Shown one piece after another: positions 12,938 through 26,733 of a stretch of DNA of 64,000 nucleotides. Location of the stretch: contig JADWOT020000006.1 of assembly GCA_036345935.2 (NCBI GenBank), positions 3,847,543 through 3,911,542 on the forward strand, given 5' to 3'. The translations under genes were made by a program, and so were the position numbers. The notes below the pieces were generated by a model. The model made no database searches, was not told the DNA's origin, and saw nothing but the letters and a program-made list of their open reading frames with translations. Position 1 is the first letter of the stretch; the number at the start of each line of letters is the position of its first letter. The DNA is from Taenia hydatigena (taxonomy: Eukaryota > Platyhelminthes > Cestoda > Cyclophyllidea > Taeniidae).

Positions 12938-15550
12938 GAGAAAAGATCTTCAGAGCTTTGCCTAGTGCATTAAGGTGTCATTGATTACGAAGGATTGTTA
13001 TGCATGCGTACTCTTCACTTGCACCTGAACAGCGTCACTTTTTCATACCCGTCTGCCAAATGTATGCTATTTACGCAATTGGTAGGGAAAGTAGCATGAA
13101 TTTCTGCATTGTATGAGACAGCAGTCAGACTGGCTAGTAGATATCGTGTCATTCCCCATCAAGGGAATGAGGTGCATGAGGCTTCAATGCAAGAGACGAG
13201 GATTAATGCATTGAGAATCAGATGCACAATGCAACGACATCCTCACTGACTCTTTGCTCACTGTAGACAATGTCTATTCGGACGTGATTTATGTGTACAT
13301 GGAGTACTTCTCATCACCTTCAATAAATACTTCTCTCTCACTCATTAGCAGAAATCGTTGACGTCTGTTTTCGTGCATAGCATCTCGTAGAAACCCTTCA
13401 ATGTAGTAATAATTGCATGAAATGAACTCGATTCCGCAACTCAGTGAATAATCAGCATTTAGGAATCAACCTCACCACTTTGAGATGTGTGCAGCCAATG
13501 GCAAATTACAGTTGATTCTCAGACAACGAAAGACTCCCCCATTCGTCCTTATTCGATGCTCTTCTGTGTCAGAGCAGCGTCATTCGACTGAGGAAGTGTT
13601 GCCCAATGCATCGCAGGCTGCAGTAGCATTTGTCACTCAAATCTGCTGCCTCGCAACTGCCTCTGCACTCGAATCAGATTGCAATTACAGTCTCTGTTAT
13701 CCATTTCCGAGGTTCAACCTCGCCACCATGATCACCCTCATAGTAAATCACATTTTCACCCCACTCTAGGAAAGCTTGCCAAAGCATGAGTGATTCACTT
13801 CCACAGTGAGCAACGCGAGCACAATTGGAATGCCATTGTCAGAGGCTTTAACAACTCACAGAATCACATAGTGACTCTGTGTTCATTTCACACATCAGTT
13901 AAACATAAGATTTTATGCAAGTGGACACGACTGACGATAAAATCATCACATGGAGAGAGCTTTTATCCTTTTATTATACTCCGTTAGAGTGGATGATGAA
14001 TGTGCATTGCAGCTAGTGAAGGTGTCGTAGTAGAACAAGCCACCTCGAAAACAATAGGAAGAAGTAAATTATGGTGGTGACTTGCTCAATGGCAGAAGCA
14101 TCACTTGGAGAAATTTGAGGCGGAAACATTACTAAGGGCGAATGCGTGAAGAAGATCCAACAACAACCAGCGTGGTTAATGAAAGCAGTGGTTGGAATCG
14201 ACATCAACTGGGAAGACTGTGCTCAAAGGCAAGCAAGCAGATGACACTTGTCAAGAACTAGCAAATGACAATAAGCATATAGGAGCGCACTTCTGCTCGT
14301 CACCTCCTCAATCCACACCATCGAAACGAATCAATGTCGCACTTCTAGTTGAATGAATTGTAGTGAGAGTTGGCTTTAGTAATGCAATGTCAGGTGAAGT
14401 AGCCAATCATAGATGTCCTCATACCATCCACCCACTAGGTGACACATCCAGGACACACATCACTTCATCCGCCTTAGAGATACCTGCATGTCGGGTGTCG
14501 ATTTGGTCTGTGGTGCAGGCTATTCACTGTTAATTGTCAGTGGGATTAAGATCTGCCTTTCAACGTACTACTCCTAACCACAATACTTACGCGTTTTGAG
14601 GCATTCACCTTATTTTCGGAGACATCGTCTCATCTCAGTAGCAACACGAAGCTTCTCCGAGCAATAACCACCTTCACTTAGGCATTAAGCAATAAGGGAG
14701 ACCAGGTTTTGTTCCTCGAGTCCTGGTGCCTTTCACAAGTGCAAACATGGTGGATATCTTGGGACGAGGCATTTTACCGGTAAGAGGTCTTGCATTAAAA
14801 GCAGAACTTTCGCCCTGACTGGCTGACTGGTTGACTGACTGACTGACTGACTGACCGATCGCTCCACTCACTCTCTCACTCACTCGCTCACTCCTTCAGT
14901 CTCACACCACACACCGAGCCCCGTGAAGTGCAATGAATGCGAAATCGAGACCACTGGTTCTTCTCGTGTAGTGCTCTACCATCTACCTGCGTGATTACAA
15001 TGCTTGCGTGTGACCTTGCTGTGATTATGACCCTCTAAAGTGAGAAACACCTTACCTGCTAGGTGACAATCACGAGGCACAAACCTCCTTCGTGTGTTGG
15101 GGTTACGCATTGTTACATGGAGAAGCCGCGACAGCAGCTGAAGTAGCAAAAGCGCTGACACCGAGACATTGTCCCTCCTCCAATGAGGAGGCTGTGAGTG
15201 TGTCCCCTCACCCCCAACGCCACCTCAGATGCGTGGATCTGCACATTTGCTTACTCGGCTCGGTTTGGCTTGGCTTCGATTCGCTTTTAGCAATGTCCAC
15301 GGCGATATGCTGCAGTAGGACACATTTGCCTACCACATAGCTCAGTCGGGCGGGGCGTAGAGCATGCATGTTGATGTCTCGTCGCTGCGTGCTACAACAG
15401 CACAACAGAGCACAGCACAGCTTGTGCAACATTCTACGGCACACAGCACTAGAGTTGGACGCAACGACCAGCTGTCGCCACACCTCCACCTGACACGAGA
15501 CACCACATCCTATCCACATCATCCCCAAACTCCCTTTCTTTCGCCATCTA

Positions 15551-15656
15551 GGCCCTCTTCGGACCAGCCAAACAATGAGTCAGCTCGTGGGCACAGCCCC
15601 AAAGCTGCATCGATACTCACCATACAATATTGCAAAGTGAGAACCGATTAACGGTG
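15551..15656 (-). ncRNA. Spliced-leader RNA gene, copy 2
   Basis: The SL exon is 15621-15656 on the minus strand, same 36 nt ending in ATG, followed by GTGAGT. The first hairpin loop carries CTTTGGGG, as in copies 3-5. The Sm-like stretch and the GGUCC/GGGCC 3' hairpin are intact, so nothing in the sequence argues against a working gene. Confidence 0.9.
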
Positions 15657-16234
15657 CCGCCTGCTGCCTCACCCACGCCCGCGCCCATTAGCTTCTCCTT
15701 GCCCTCTACTTATTTTTCGCACACCTTCCCTTCACACACAAAAACTTGCCAATTGTACCTATTTACCTTCTATTCAACATTATTTTCCACACAAATGTAT
15801 TTTTGTTTTTACTTTGCTTTTTTATTTTGACCTTTTTTGCCCTCACAGTTTACATCATCTACTGGTCACGCTATCAGTAGTAGCCTCAGCCACCACTACT
15901 GCGCCATCACTGTTGTGCTGTCCACGGTGCGCCTGCCCCACCCCCATCAGTACCATTTGACACTGCACATCTGTGCACAGCTCCACATCGTGCTAACAAC
16001 ACAGCACGCTACGCCGACTACATTGCTCGCATCACTTTCCTTCCTACTACCATCGAAGTCTCCTTTAGCCCGCCATCCGGACAACCAGCCAAGCGGCCAA
16101 CCGGTCAACTGAAGAGTCCATCAACCAATCATGCCATTGATTGGCGTCTTCGTTCCCACACTAATGGGTCGAAGCTCAACCACCTGGTGCATCACAAACT
16201 CTATAGTGCACCACAGCTGCAAACCCCCCACTGA

Positions 16235-16310
16235 CAGCACTCTCTCTCTCTCTCTCTCACCCACCCATCCCTTCCTCCCTCCCTCCCTCCCTCCCTACCT
16301 CTCTCTTGTG
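16235..16310. repeat. CT / CTCC simple repeat
   Basis: (CT)n followed by (CTCC)n; mirrored as GA/GGGA runs at 18,612-18,690. Confidence 0.9.
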
Positions 16311-16382
16311 ATCATCACTTCAATGATTTGCACTTCGGATCCATATCACTCTCTCACCCACTTACTCCCCCACTCCCTAGTG

Positions 16383-18540
16383 GTTGGAACCTACATCAAA
16401 TGGATGGGCCGTGCTCAAAGGCAAGCAAGCAGATGGCACTTGTCAAGAACTAGCAAATGACAATAAACATACAGGAGTGCACTTCTTCTCTTCAACCCCC
16501 TAATCCACACCATCGTAACGAATCGATGTTGGACTTCTACTTGAATGAATCGTAGTGAGAGTTGGCTTTATTAATGCAATGTCAGGTGAAGGAGCCTATA
16601 ATAGGTGTCCTCATACTACTCACCCACTTGACGACACTTCTAGGACACATCACTTCATCCTCGTTAGAGATACCTGCATGGCGGGTGCTGAAGTAAATTG
16701 CGATGCGAACTTTCACTGTGAATCGCTCACTTTGTGAGCGCCATGCTCATATGGCTGGGACTAACCTACTCAACACTACTTAAAGCATGCAGACAAAGCT
16801 CACGCTTGAGGAACTCTTACGACTAGTGACGGAGTCAGTCAGCCAGCCAGGCAGCCACTCATTCGAGAAAAGATTCTTCTTTTATGCGTTTCGAGATATT
16901 CACTTCAATTTGAGAGACATAGTCCCATCTCAGTAGCAGCCTGAAGTTCCTCCTACCAATCGTTACATCCCCTTCACACCATACAATACAGGTGAGAAGG
17001 TTTCGCTCCTCGATTTAAGACGCCTATTACAGGTGCAATTTGTCAAGTTGAAGTTTTCCTAGCCAAAAGGTCTTTCATTGAATTTGCAATCATTGTGTCG
17101 ATTAAACATTTCAGAGAGCCAACAAAAGGAATTTCATTTTCGTGTTTTCAAATCGCACCAACCTGATTGGCTATTGCATGCATAATGTTAGACGGACCTT
17201 CTTGATTCGCTACAATTGTGCCGCCAATCTCTACTAACGCATCTTGCACTTCAAACAAAATGCATTTCAGAATGCTATGAGTTCTAATTTTTCATTGAGT
17301 AACTTCACTACCAACTGACATCAGTTCTGTCAAGTTGGAAAGTAGATTTTGCATAACTCCAGCGACCTATATCGTTTTTCTTTAAAAGTAGCTAGTGTGT
17401 ACTAACAAATGATGTGCTGTTAGACACCTCATTGGTCACCCAAGCCCCATAGAATGTCAAATCTCCAATAATGTAATCTTTGCCAAACTTCTACTAATCT
17501 CTGATAAGTAATACCCATTTGGGAAGACAACGATGCACAATCTAGACTCCATGAGGCAGGCAAAAGTAGGACGTCGGGAAATACTTGGCGTCGAGAATAA
17601 GGTCAAATGAAAAGCCAGACAGGAATGTGGGCAAACAGACATCAAGCTGCCAAAACTGCAGAACTAATTTGAGCGTGTGCACTATATCTACACTCAGCTT
17701 CTCAATCATTTTTCCATTTTGGATACTCCATTGCATTTGCAGACAACTGAAATTGCTCACACCAACTTCGATTAGAAGGAATACCTGCACCATAGCTCAA
17801 CCATCACCACTTGCTCATAACACACCAAATCACCTCATGTTTGGAAGACGGACTACTGAATTGTTGATTGTTAGTGACGATCATGTGTAGGCCTTGAAGG
17901 AATGAAGCAGTTGCAGTCCTCACCACTTAATTTCGAGCGCACTGATAGGCCTGAATGAGGGCTGTTCATTTAATCATAAAATGCTGCAATCCAACTATCA
18001 GTATGGAAATCGACAGCTCGCCATACCTCTGGGCGCTCATTGTTGTGCAACAGCCCAACTGTCAACTGCGATTGCGCGAAGTTGGTTGAACACTTCACTA
18101 GGCTCTGTCTCATAGCTCCGTTCAGCTTCCTCTTGAGGCAGTTTTTAGAGGAGGAGCAAATGCACGGTGCAGTGAAAAACCACTTCTCACAGGCATTTGT
18201 CATGAAGTGGGTGCTCTCCCATTGTGGATGTTGAAGCCCTGGTTGCCATGCAACCTTTCGGTTTGTTTGATGTTGCATGTGAAAACAACAGAGTGTACGA
18301 AGTGTCACGCAAGTGGATTATGATTCGCCTTTGATGTTTTGACGGTATAGCGGGAATGAGAAGCTCACGCTGCCCATTTTGATTCAATTGTGCCATACAA
18401 TGATTGTGAAATGTTATTGAATGAAGTCTAATGTCTTGAAATGCCAAAGATTGGCGTTTCTGTTCTTAATGGATTCATCGCCGCACTGTCTTGCCCAATG
18501 GTCAAAATTGACAGTGATTGCCGAGAGAAAGATTAGACGA
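16383..18540. other. Palindrome spacer
   Basis: About 2.16 kb of single-copy spacer between the arms. It is built of diverged family fragments. 16,400-16,700 resembles the SL-unit flank (2,650-2,950). 16,920-17,100 and 49,910-50,100 are related. 17,440-17,560 resembles 37,010-37,130. 17,640-17,790 resembles 38,330-38,460 in reverse. 17,840-17,940 resembles 22,850-22,950. Several short open frames are present, but no gene is recognised. Confidence 0.75.
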
Positions 18541-21500
18541 TCACTAGGGAGTGAGGGAGTAAGTGGGTGAGAGAGTGATATGGATCCGAAGTGCAAATCA
18601 TTGAAGTGATGATCACAAGAGAGAGGTAGGGAGGGAGGGAGGGAGGGAGGAAGGGATGGGTGGGTGAGAGAGAGAGAGAGAGAGTGCTGTCAGTGGGGGG
18701 TTTGCAGCTGTGGTGCACTATAGAGTTTGTGATGCACCAGGTGGTTGAGCTTCGACCCATTAGTGTGGGAACGAAGACGCCAATCAATGGCATGATTGGT
18801 TGATGGACTCTTCAGTTGACCGGTTGGCCGCTTGGCTGGTTGTCCGGATGGCGGGCTAAAGGAGACTTCGATGGTAGTAGGAAGGAAAGTGATGCGAGCA
18901 ATGTAGTCGGCGTAGCGTGCTGTGTTGTTAGCACGATGTGGAGCTGTGCACAGATGTGCAGTGTCAAATGGTACTGATGGGGGAGGGGCAGGCGCACCGT
19001 GGACAGCACAACAGTGATGGCGCAGTAGTGGTGGCTGAGGCTACTACTGATAGCGTGACCAGTAGATGATGTAAACTGTGAGGGCAAAAAAGGTCAAAAT
19101 AATAAAGCAAAGTAAAAACAAAAATACATTTGTGTGGAAAATAATGTTGAATAGAAGGTAAATAGGTAGAATTGGCAAGTTTTTGTGTGTGAAGGGAAGG
19201 TGTGCAAAAAATAAGTAGAGGGCAAGGAGAAGCTAATGGGCGCGGGCGTGGGTGAGGCAGCAGGCGGCACCGTTAATCGGTTCTCACTTTGCAATATTGT
19301 ATGGTGAGTATCGATGCAGCTTTGGGGCTGTGCCCACGAGCTGACTCATTGTTTGGCTGGTCCGAAGAGGGCCTAGATGGCGAAAGAAAGGGAGTTTGGG
19401 GATGATGTGGATAGGATGTGGTGTCTCGTGTCAGGTGGAGGTGTGGCGACAGCTGGTCGTTGCGTCCAACTCTAGTGCTGTGTGCCGTAGAATGTTGCAC
19501 AAGCTGTGCTGTGCTCTGTTGTGCTGTTGTAGCACGCAGCGACGAGACATCAACATGCATGCTCTACGCCCCGCCCGACTGAGCTATGTGGTAGGCAAAT
19601 GTGTCCTACTGCAGCATATCGCCGTGGACATTGCAAAAAGCGAATCGAAGCGAAGCCAAGCCAAGCCAAGCCGAGCCGAGCCGAGATGAGCCAAGTGATA
19701 GTAACTGTAATGCAAGCAAATGTGCAGATCCACGCATCTGAGGTGGCGTTGGGGGTGGGGGGACACACTCACAGCCTCCTCATTGGAGGAGGGACAATGT
19801 CTCGGTGTCAGCGCTTTTGCTACTTCAGCTGCTGTCGCGGCTTCTCCATGTAACAATGCGTAACCCCAACACACGAAGGAGGTTTGTGCCTCGTGATTGT
19901 CACCTAGCAGGTAAGGTGTTTCTCACTTTAGAGGGTCATAATCACAGCAAGGTCACACGCAAGCATTGTAATCACGCAGGTAGATGGTAGAGCACTACAC
20001 GAGAAGAAACAGTGGTCTCAATTTCGCATTCATTGCACTTCACGGGGCTCGGTGTGTGGTGTGAGACTGAAGGAGTGAGCGAGTGAGTGAGAGAGTGAGT
20101 GGAGCGATCGGTCAGTCAGTCAGTCAACCAGTCAGCCAGTCAGGGCGAAAGTTCTGCTTTTAATGCAAGACCTCTTACCGGTAAAATGCCTCGTCCCAAG
20201 ATATCCACCATGTTTGCACTTGTGAAAGGCACCATGACTCGAGGAACAAAACCTGGTCTCCCTTATTGCTTAATGCCTAAGTGAAGGTGGTTATTGCTCG
20301 GAGAAGCTTCGTGTTGCTACTGAGATGAGACGATGTCTCCGAAAATAAGGTGAATGCCTCAAAACGCGTAAGTATTGTGGTTAGGAGTAGTACGTTGAAA
20401 GGCAGATCTTAATCCCACTGACAATTAACAGTGAATAGCCTGCACCACAGACCAAATCGACACCCGACATGCAGGTATCTATAAGGCGGATGAAGTGATG
20501 TGTGTCCTGGATGTGTCACCTAGTGGGTGGATGGTATGAGGACATCTATGATTGGCTACTTCACCTGACATTGCATTACTAAAGCCAACTCTCACTACAA
20601 TTCATTCAACTAGAAGTGCGACATTGATTCGTTTCGATGGTGTGGATTGAGGAGGTGACGAGCAGAAGTGCGCTCCTATATGCTTATTGTCATTTGCTAG
20701 TTCTTGACAAGTGTCATCTGCTTGCTTGCCTTTGAGCACAGTCTTCCCAGTTGATGTCGATTCCAACCACTGCTTTCATTAACCACGCTGGTTGTTGTTG
20801 GATCTTCTTCACGCATTCGCCCTTAGTAATGTTTCCGCCTCAAATTTCTCCAAGTGATGCTTCTGCCATTGAGCAAGTCACCACCACAATTTACTTCTTC
20901 CTATTGTTTTCGAGGTGGCTTGTTCTACTACGACACCTTCACTAGCTGCAATGCACATTCATCATCCACTCTAACGGAGGATAATAAAAGGATAAAAGCT
21001 CTCTCCATGTGATGATTTTATCGGCAGTCGTGTCCACTTGCATAAAATCTTATGTTTAACTGATGTGTGAAATGAACACAGAGTCACTGTGTGATTCTGT
21101 GAGTTGTTAAAGCCTCTGACAATGGCATTCCAATTGTGCTCGCGTTGCTCACTGTGGAAGTGAATCACTCATGCTTTGGCAAGCTTTCCTAGAGTGGGGT
21201 GAAAATGTGATTTACTATGAGGGTGATCATGGTGGCGAGGTTGAACCTCGGAAATGGATAACAGAGACTGTAATTGCAATCTGATTCGAGTGCAGAGGCA
21301 GTTGCGAGGCAGCAGATTTGAGTGACAAATGCTACTGCAGCCTGCGATGCATTGGGCAACACTTCCTCAGTCGAATGACGTTGCTCTGACACAGAAGAGC
21401 ATCGAATAAGGACGAATGGGGGAGTCTTTCGTTGTCTGAGAATCAACTGTAATTTGCCATTGGCTGCACACATCTCAAAGTGGTGAGGTTGATTCCTAAA

Positions 21501-22020
21501 TGCTGATTATTCACTGAGTTGCGGAATCGAGTTCATTTCATGCAATTATTACTACATTAAAGGGTTTCTACGAGATGCTATGCACGAAAACAGACGTCAA
21601 CGATTTCTGCTAATGAGTGAGAGAGAAGTATTTATTGAAGGTGATGAGAAGTACTCCATGTACACATAAATCACGTCCGAATAGACATTGTCTACAGTGA
21701 GCAAAGAGTCAGTGAGGATGTCGTTGCATTGTGCATCTGATTCTCAATGCATTAATCCTCGTCTCTTGCATTGAAGCCTCATGCACCTCATTCCCTTGAT
21801 GGGGAATGACACGATATCTACTAGCCAGTCTGACTGCTGTCTCATACAATGCAGAAATTCATGCTACTTTCCCTACCAATTGCGTAAATAGCATACATTT
21901 GGCAGACGGGTATGAAAAAGTGACGCTGTTCAGGTGCAAGTGAAGAGTACGCATGCATAACAATCCTTCGTAATCAATGACACCTTAATGCACTAGGCAA
22001 AGCTCTGAAGATCTTTTCTC
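18541..22020 (+). repeat. SL repeat unit, right inner copy
   Basis: Mirror of the left inner unit. It differs by a roughly 34-bp insertion near 19,680 with expanded AGCC/GCCGA repeats next to it, and by scattered substitutions. It carries an SL RNA gene on the plus strand. Confidence 0.85.
19268..19373 (+). ncRNA. Spliced-leader RNA gene, copy 3
   Basis: The SL exon is 19268-19303, with the donor GTGAGT at 19304. The 3' hairpin GGTCC-GAAGA-GGGCC spans 19359-19373. The roughly 250 bp upstream (AT-rich, then a GC-rich stretch right before the start) are nearly the same in every copy, so a snRNA-type promoter element cannot be picked out by comparison within the window. Confidence 0.9.
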
Positions 22021-24173
22021 TACTTTCAGTCTTCAAATCCGTGATATTATTGACTTCACGATGCGTCGAGTTCGTGATGATTCAAACATCTCTTATGGTA
22101 TTCTGTCTCTCGGACATGGACGGAGGACGAAACACCAATTGTACTGATTTCCATACGACTCAGTTCCCACTCCACATTTAAATTAATATCACTGTTTACC
22201 TTAATTTTTATTAAAGGCCTTTTGCATTGCTTTAATTGTTAGTCCAGGCGCTACGAGCACACTCACATCAATCATTAAGGATTTTGATGTAGGTCTTTTT
22301 TGCGAGTTCATATAGGCGAAACCTTTGCTGCGAAATCGTACAACACCAATGTTTCTAAAGGTCTCGCTCTACGGATATTCACTTGGACGGATGTAATTTG
22401 ACGAAAGGCATGGGCTAATGTGCCAGAGACATGCCAGTCCATGTCCCATTGCCATAATCCAATTTCGCAGGTGCTGTATTCACATGCTCAACGCTCACAA
22501 CTACTCTTATACTTTAATCTAGAAAGTAATCTTTTAAATTCGTCTGCTCAGTCTGTCAGTGCTGATACTCTCGTCAACAATCCTGATGATGAGATCATGT
22601 CAAAACGCCATTTTTGACTTAGGAGGGATTAATACCCTTCATTGCCACGAAAGCAAAACCATATTCTTCACACCAACCACCCCGTATCTTCGTGGTCACT
22701 CAAGCTTCATAGAATATCAAATCGCCTCTAAATGCGATCTTTGTTGAACTAACTATTAAGAAAGTCGACGACGGATAATCTAGGCTTCAGGGAATACACT
22801 TCCGTCGAGAGTAAGGTCAAAAGAAACCCAGACAGGCATGTGGAATGTTTGGAAGACGGACTACTGAATTGTTGATTGAGAGGCAATCACGTATAAGCCT
22901 TGAAGGAATGAAGCGGTTGCAGTCCTCACAACACAATTTCGAGCTTAATCACCCAGTGTACTGCTTGCTCTCAAATACTAGCTGCTTCTTGTGGATATGC
23001 CTTGCCCACTGTACTCTATGTACTTTTGAGCAGATCCATCTCAGCCATTCCATTTGGTTTACAGCAAGTGAACAGTTCACTATACCACCAACATGCAAGG
23101 CTGAAGTGACGTGTACACCAGAAGTGTAGCACAATTAGTAGATTCCTCGGAGATAACCAAAGATGCGTTCCCTCGTCTGACATCTCAATGCAAAAGCCAG
23201 CTCCCATCATTGTTCCTTCAGTATAAACTTATCATCTACGTGTTTCCACGGGGTGAATTAAGAAGTTGTCAGTACCTGGCATGTGAAATCCATATGTCTG
23301 CTTTCCATCACGGCCTTTCCGGTTGGTGCAGGCCTTGACTGGTGTTTTTGTTACCCAATCTAGGTGTTGCTGTACGTTCTGCACGTGCTGGCTCTTAGCA
23401 CTTTTCTAATCCACCTTAATGGAGAAAAGACGGTTTTCCCAAAATAACGCACCTATTCTTAGATAAATTACTACCTAAATTAGCTCACTCAAGAACTTTT
23501 ATTGTGTTTCACTCTGCTGCGACGCATAGTCTTTTGACAGTGTGCGACTTGAGGAAAGAGTTGGATGCTGCGACACATCATAAAATAGTAATGAGCAATT
23601 AACATCCATCACTTGCACTATTTTAGATCTCTTAGTTGGTAAAAAGAAACAGCAGACCTAATGCTTCGATTTGCAAAAGCGGTCGACCTTTAAGGCTAAT
23701 GGAAGTTCCAAGGACACTACAAACTGGCAATATCGTGGTTGACAATGCTGTGGAAGCAAAGTCCAACTGAAGCAAATGCAGTGGCAAAGGTGTATGGAGG
23801 CTTTGGACAGGCACTCCATTAGATTATGTCAGTTCGCTGTAGTGAATCGTTTTAGGTGCTCTAGAAATCCGGGCTGATTGAATGGACCTAGGCTTTCACG
23901 GTCCTCGAACCGATTGGGCATGAAAACGCCCATCTTGTTGCGGGTGGTAAAATCAAGACTGAATTCTCAATGCTGGTTCTTAAAGCCAACAGGTAAAGCG
24001 CTGCGTAATTGTCTGTTCAAGAGCACATCTTGCTCTTCAAATCACACTATTGAGCACCTAGCTCTCTTGCATGATGACAATAGGAGTCAAGCAGTGCATC
24101 TTTCGGTTCCACCACCTTAATATGCTGGCTGTCGAGGTGTGCCAAGTTTACGTGGCAGAGGTGTGGAGGGTGG

Positions 24174-24179
24174 TTTATT
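24174..24179 (-). terminator. Poly(A) signal AATAAA, gene 2
   Basis: Mirror of the signal at 10779-10784; 92 bp past the stop of copy 2. Confidence 0.55.
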
Positions 24180-24270
24180 CAATTCAATTTTACTCATTGA
24201 ATAGAGCACTGTTTAGTCCCAGATAGGAAAGGAGAAAGTTCAGCAAATGTCGCAAGGTATTGGCTGAGAT

Positions 24271-26733
24271 TCAAATTTCACCCTGATTCAATTTGACGAA
24301 CGTGCCTGATTTCCCCATCACTTCGGAGGACAGGTCTTTGTACACTCCAAAATCATTTTTACACTCCTTCGGTCGTCTCGACTCGTCCACTGCAATCGCG
24401 AGAGTTGCATTCACATCCGGAAGTGTTTTCATCATAGTTGCTGTCGCCTCTATGGAAATAAGAATGGGACATCGTTACATTACTCGCCAATGGATTTAGA
24501 CATCCCCTTCGCTTAATGTGCGTTGAGGCTCACAATGCAATGAGTGCATTGGGTCAATTTAGTGAAAGAAAGCCATTGCTGGAGAAATAACGATCTCCTG
24601 TCAATCAGTCCTAGTCTAACGTAGCAGAAACTGAATGGGCGTTAAGTTCAACCGCCTCCATTTAACAACAATATCCGCAGATGGAGTGGACTGAAGAAAT
24701 GACATTGTTGTTGGTTCTGTGTAGCTCCACAGACCAGACATCACATCACGAAACAGGTGATTGGCAAGGAGTTATGCGGATTGTTACAAAATAATTATCT
24801 TTGCTTTGCTGACAAAAGGGACAACAAGTTAACAGAAAAGAGGATTAAATTAAGAAAGTAGGCATTACCGCAAATATCCTCAATGGAATGTTTGTTATCG
24901 CCACCGTAGGATTCAGGCATCAATTCTCTCAACCCCGGGAACTCATCGAAAGCGGAACTGAGGTCGGTACCCAACACCACGGTCTACAACGTTTGGAGTT
25001 GATGAGTGTGCGGAAAGGCGTCGGAGGTGCAGAATGACAGGAGACTCACACGAGATTTCATCTTCTCATTCAACCACTCGGAGTAGAGTTTGAACAAAGA
25101 TTCAAACACTCTCGAGGCATTGTAGTAGATCGTCTTCTTCATGCGGAAGGGGAGACATTCCTAAAATAGGATGCAGCATCCGGGGTCTCTAGATCAGTTC
25201 AAAGCAGGAAACTGATCTAACCTAACCAACTTATGCTAAATTTACACATTGTAAGCATATAGTTCCTTGAAAGGTAGTGTAAGAGAGCTCAGTGCATCAA
25301 TTGGCAAATGTGGAGGTGAATATTCAATTGGAAGTTGGGTGTGATGACAATGTGATTGGGTGATGATTTGCCTTTGCTTGCAAGTGAAGCAAAATGGAGT
25401 GAAATGCGTACCTGCAAGTACTTTGTTGAAAGCCTCAATGACTTAGTGTCAAACATTCTCAGCATATCCTCTTTTCGAAGACTCGTAAGATCCACGATGA
25501 AGCATATGCCACCAATTTGGGCTCTGGGATCAACCAGACACACGTCTTCCCACACTTGGGCCGCACCCAGCAGCTCTGCCATCGAGACTACATCGAGGTT
25601 GAGGTTTACTACAGGCAGCATCAACATAGAAGCAAGTTCGTCCCATTTGCCTGGTCGTATGTTATGCGACGAGAGGAGAGCATGTATGGATTACAAGATG
25701 AGAACTTACCACACTTCATCACAATGACCAGAGTGCCTTCATGCGTAAATCCCAGTGGCACATAGCACCTACAAAGGCAGGTGGGAGTCAAAGGAGACAC
25801 AGTGACTGTGTTGTATCCCTACCTCATTCTACTTCAAACACTTTCCTACTAGGTTTATTCTGACTTCCTTGTCACTATTATACGACAATTATCACAAGGA
25901 TGGGGCACTCTTCTGATGTCTCCATCTCAAATACAGGCTGTGAACAAGAGTGATTTGGCCCAAAGCACAGCATTACGGTCACCGCTTTGATTGTTTCTAT
26001 TGCTTATGTAGATATTTGGCGAAGGAGATTAAATAGGGTAAAGGCTCAGCTGGGACAAAAAGTGTGAGAATAAAGTACATTTACTTCATGTCAACAAGCG
26101 TGTTCCAGGTTGTCCGATAGGTTGCCATCTCCTCGAACCACGGTGGATAGCCATCAGTGGGTGAGGTTCGGAAGGTGCAGAATTTGTCCAGACGACGTTG
26201 TGCTTTCATGTGGTTGTACTTCGAGTGACGCAAAAATGCCAACAGAAATGCATCATCTGTAGAAGTTGGGATGCAGTGCCATTAGTGGACCTTCAAAGTG
26301 GGTGGAGATAGGAGAGCCTAATGCGATGTTTTCCATCCCATTAGAACGTGTTCAAGAAGGTATTTTAAGCTAGATTAGAGCATTTGGACTTGATGACTAC
26401 GTGACTTCGTTCACTGCGTAAGAATACTCGAGACCTTGAACTCACCACTCAATCAACGAGATGCTCATGAATTTCGGACCAAAATTAGTGCAAAGCTATG
26501 TCATTTCCTACTCACTTTGAATAGGTGTAAACGGTGTGCGATAATGCAATTAACATACCCGTGGTACACTTCAAGTGAGGCATGGAAGTAAGCCAACGTC
26601 GGAACGATTCCAGATGTGCTGAAACGTGGTCCGCATCCTCGCCCAATTCTTTCGCCGCTCGCTTTTTGTACATGGACGATAATGGCTTGGAGGGATCGTA
26701 GAGTGTATATTGCGTCGGTGCTGTCTTCGGCAT
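24271..26733 (-). CDS. CRAL-TRIO lipid-transfer protein, copy 2 (alpha-TTP-like)
   Basis: Mirror copy of the 8224-10687 gene. Exons in transcript order: 26733-26559, 26256-26085, 25768-25710, 25608-25412, 25160-25050, 24983-24869, 24449-24271. All splice sites are intact and the product is again 335 residues. Against copy 1 I find N33D in exon 1 and three changes within ten residues of exon 6: N239T, A244T and P248S. The two outer copies also have T239, so asparagine is probably the new state in copy 1. The fold elements (GGICFIVDL, EKMKSR, MPESYGG) are unchanged. The role is as for copy 1: cytosolic carriage of an unidentified hydrophobic ligand. Both mirror copies look functional. Confidence 0.92.

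Larger units (their letters stand above)
1371..16382 (+). repeat. Left arm of giant imperfect palindrome
   Basis: This arm is the reverse complement of the right arm. Paired positions add up to 34,924-34,958 across 5,100-16,382, drifting by small indels, and to 34,878 near the outer SL unit. Identity is very high from about 1,900 to 16,382 and lower further out. The arm contains an outer SL unit, an 8-kb gene block with one CRAL-TRIO gene, and an inner SL unit. The two arms differ by scattered substitutions and by indels such as (TCAC)n length and a roughly 34-bp insertion near 19,680. This argues for a true recent duplication rather than one read folded back on itself. Confidence 0.9.
12938..16382 (-). 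repeat. SL repeat unit, left inner copy
   Basis: Matches the left outer unit closely over 13,485-16,100, then diverges. Here the (TCAC)n run is replaced by CT-rich sequence, and the unit ends at 16,382 where the palindrome spacer begins. It carries one SL RNA gene on the minus strand. Confidence 0.85.
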
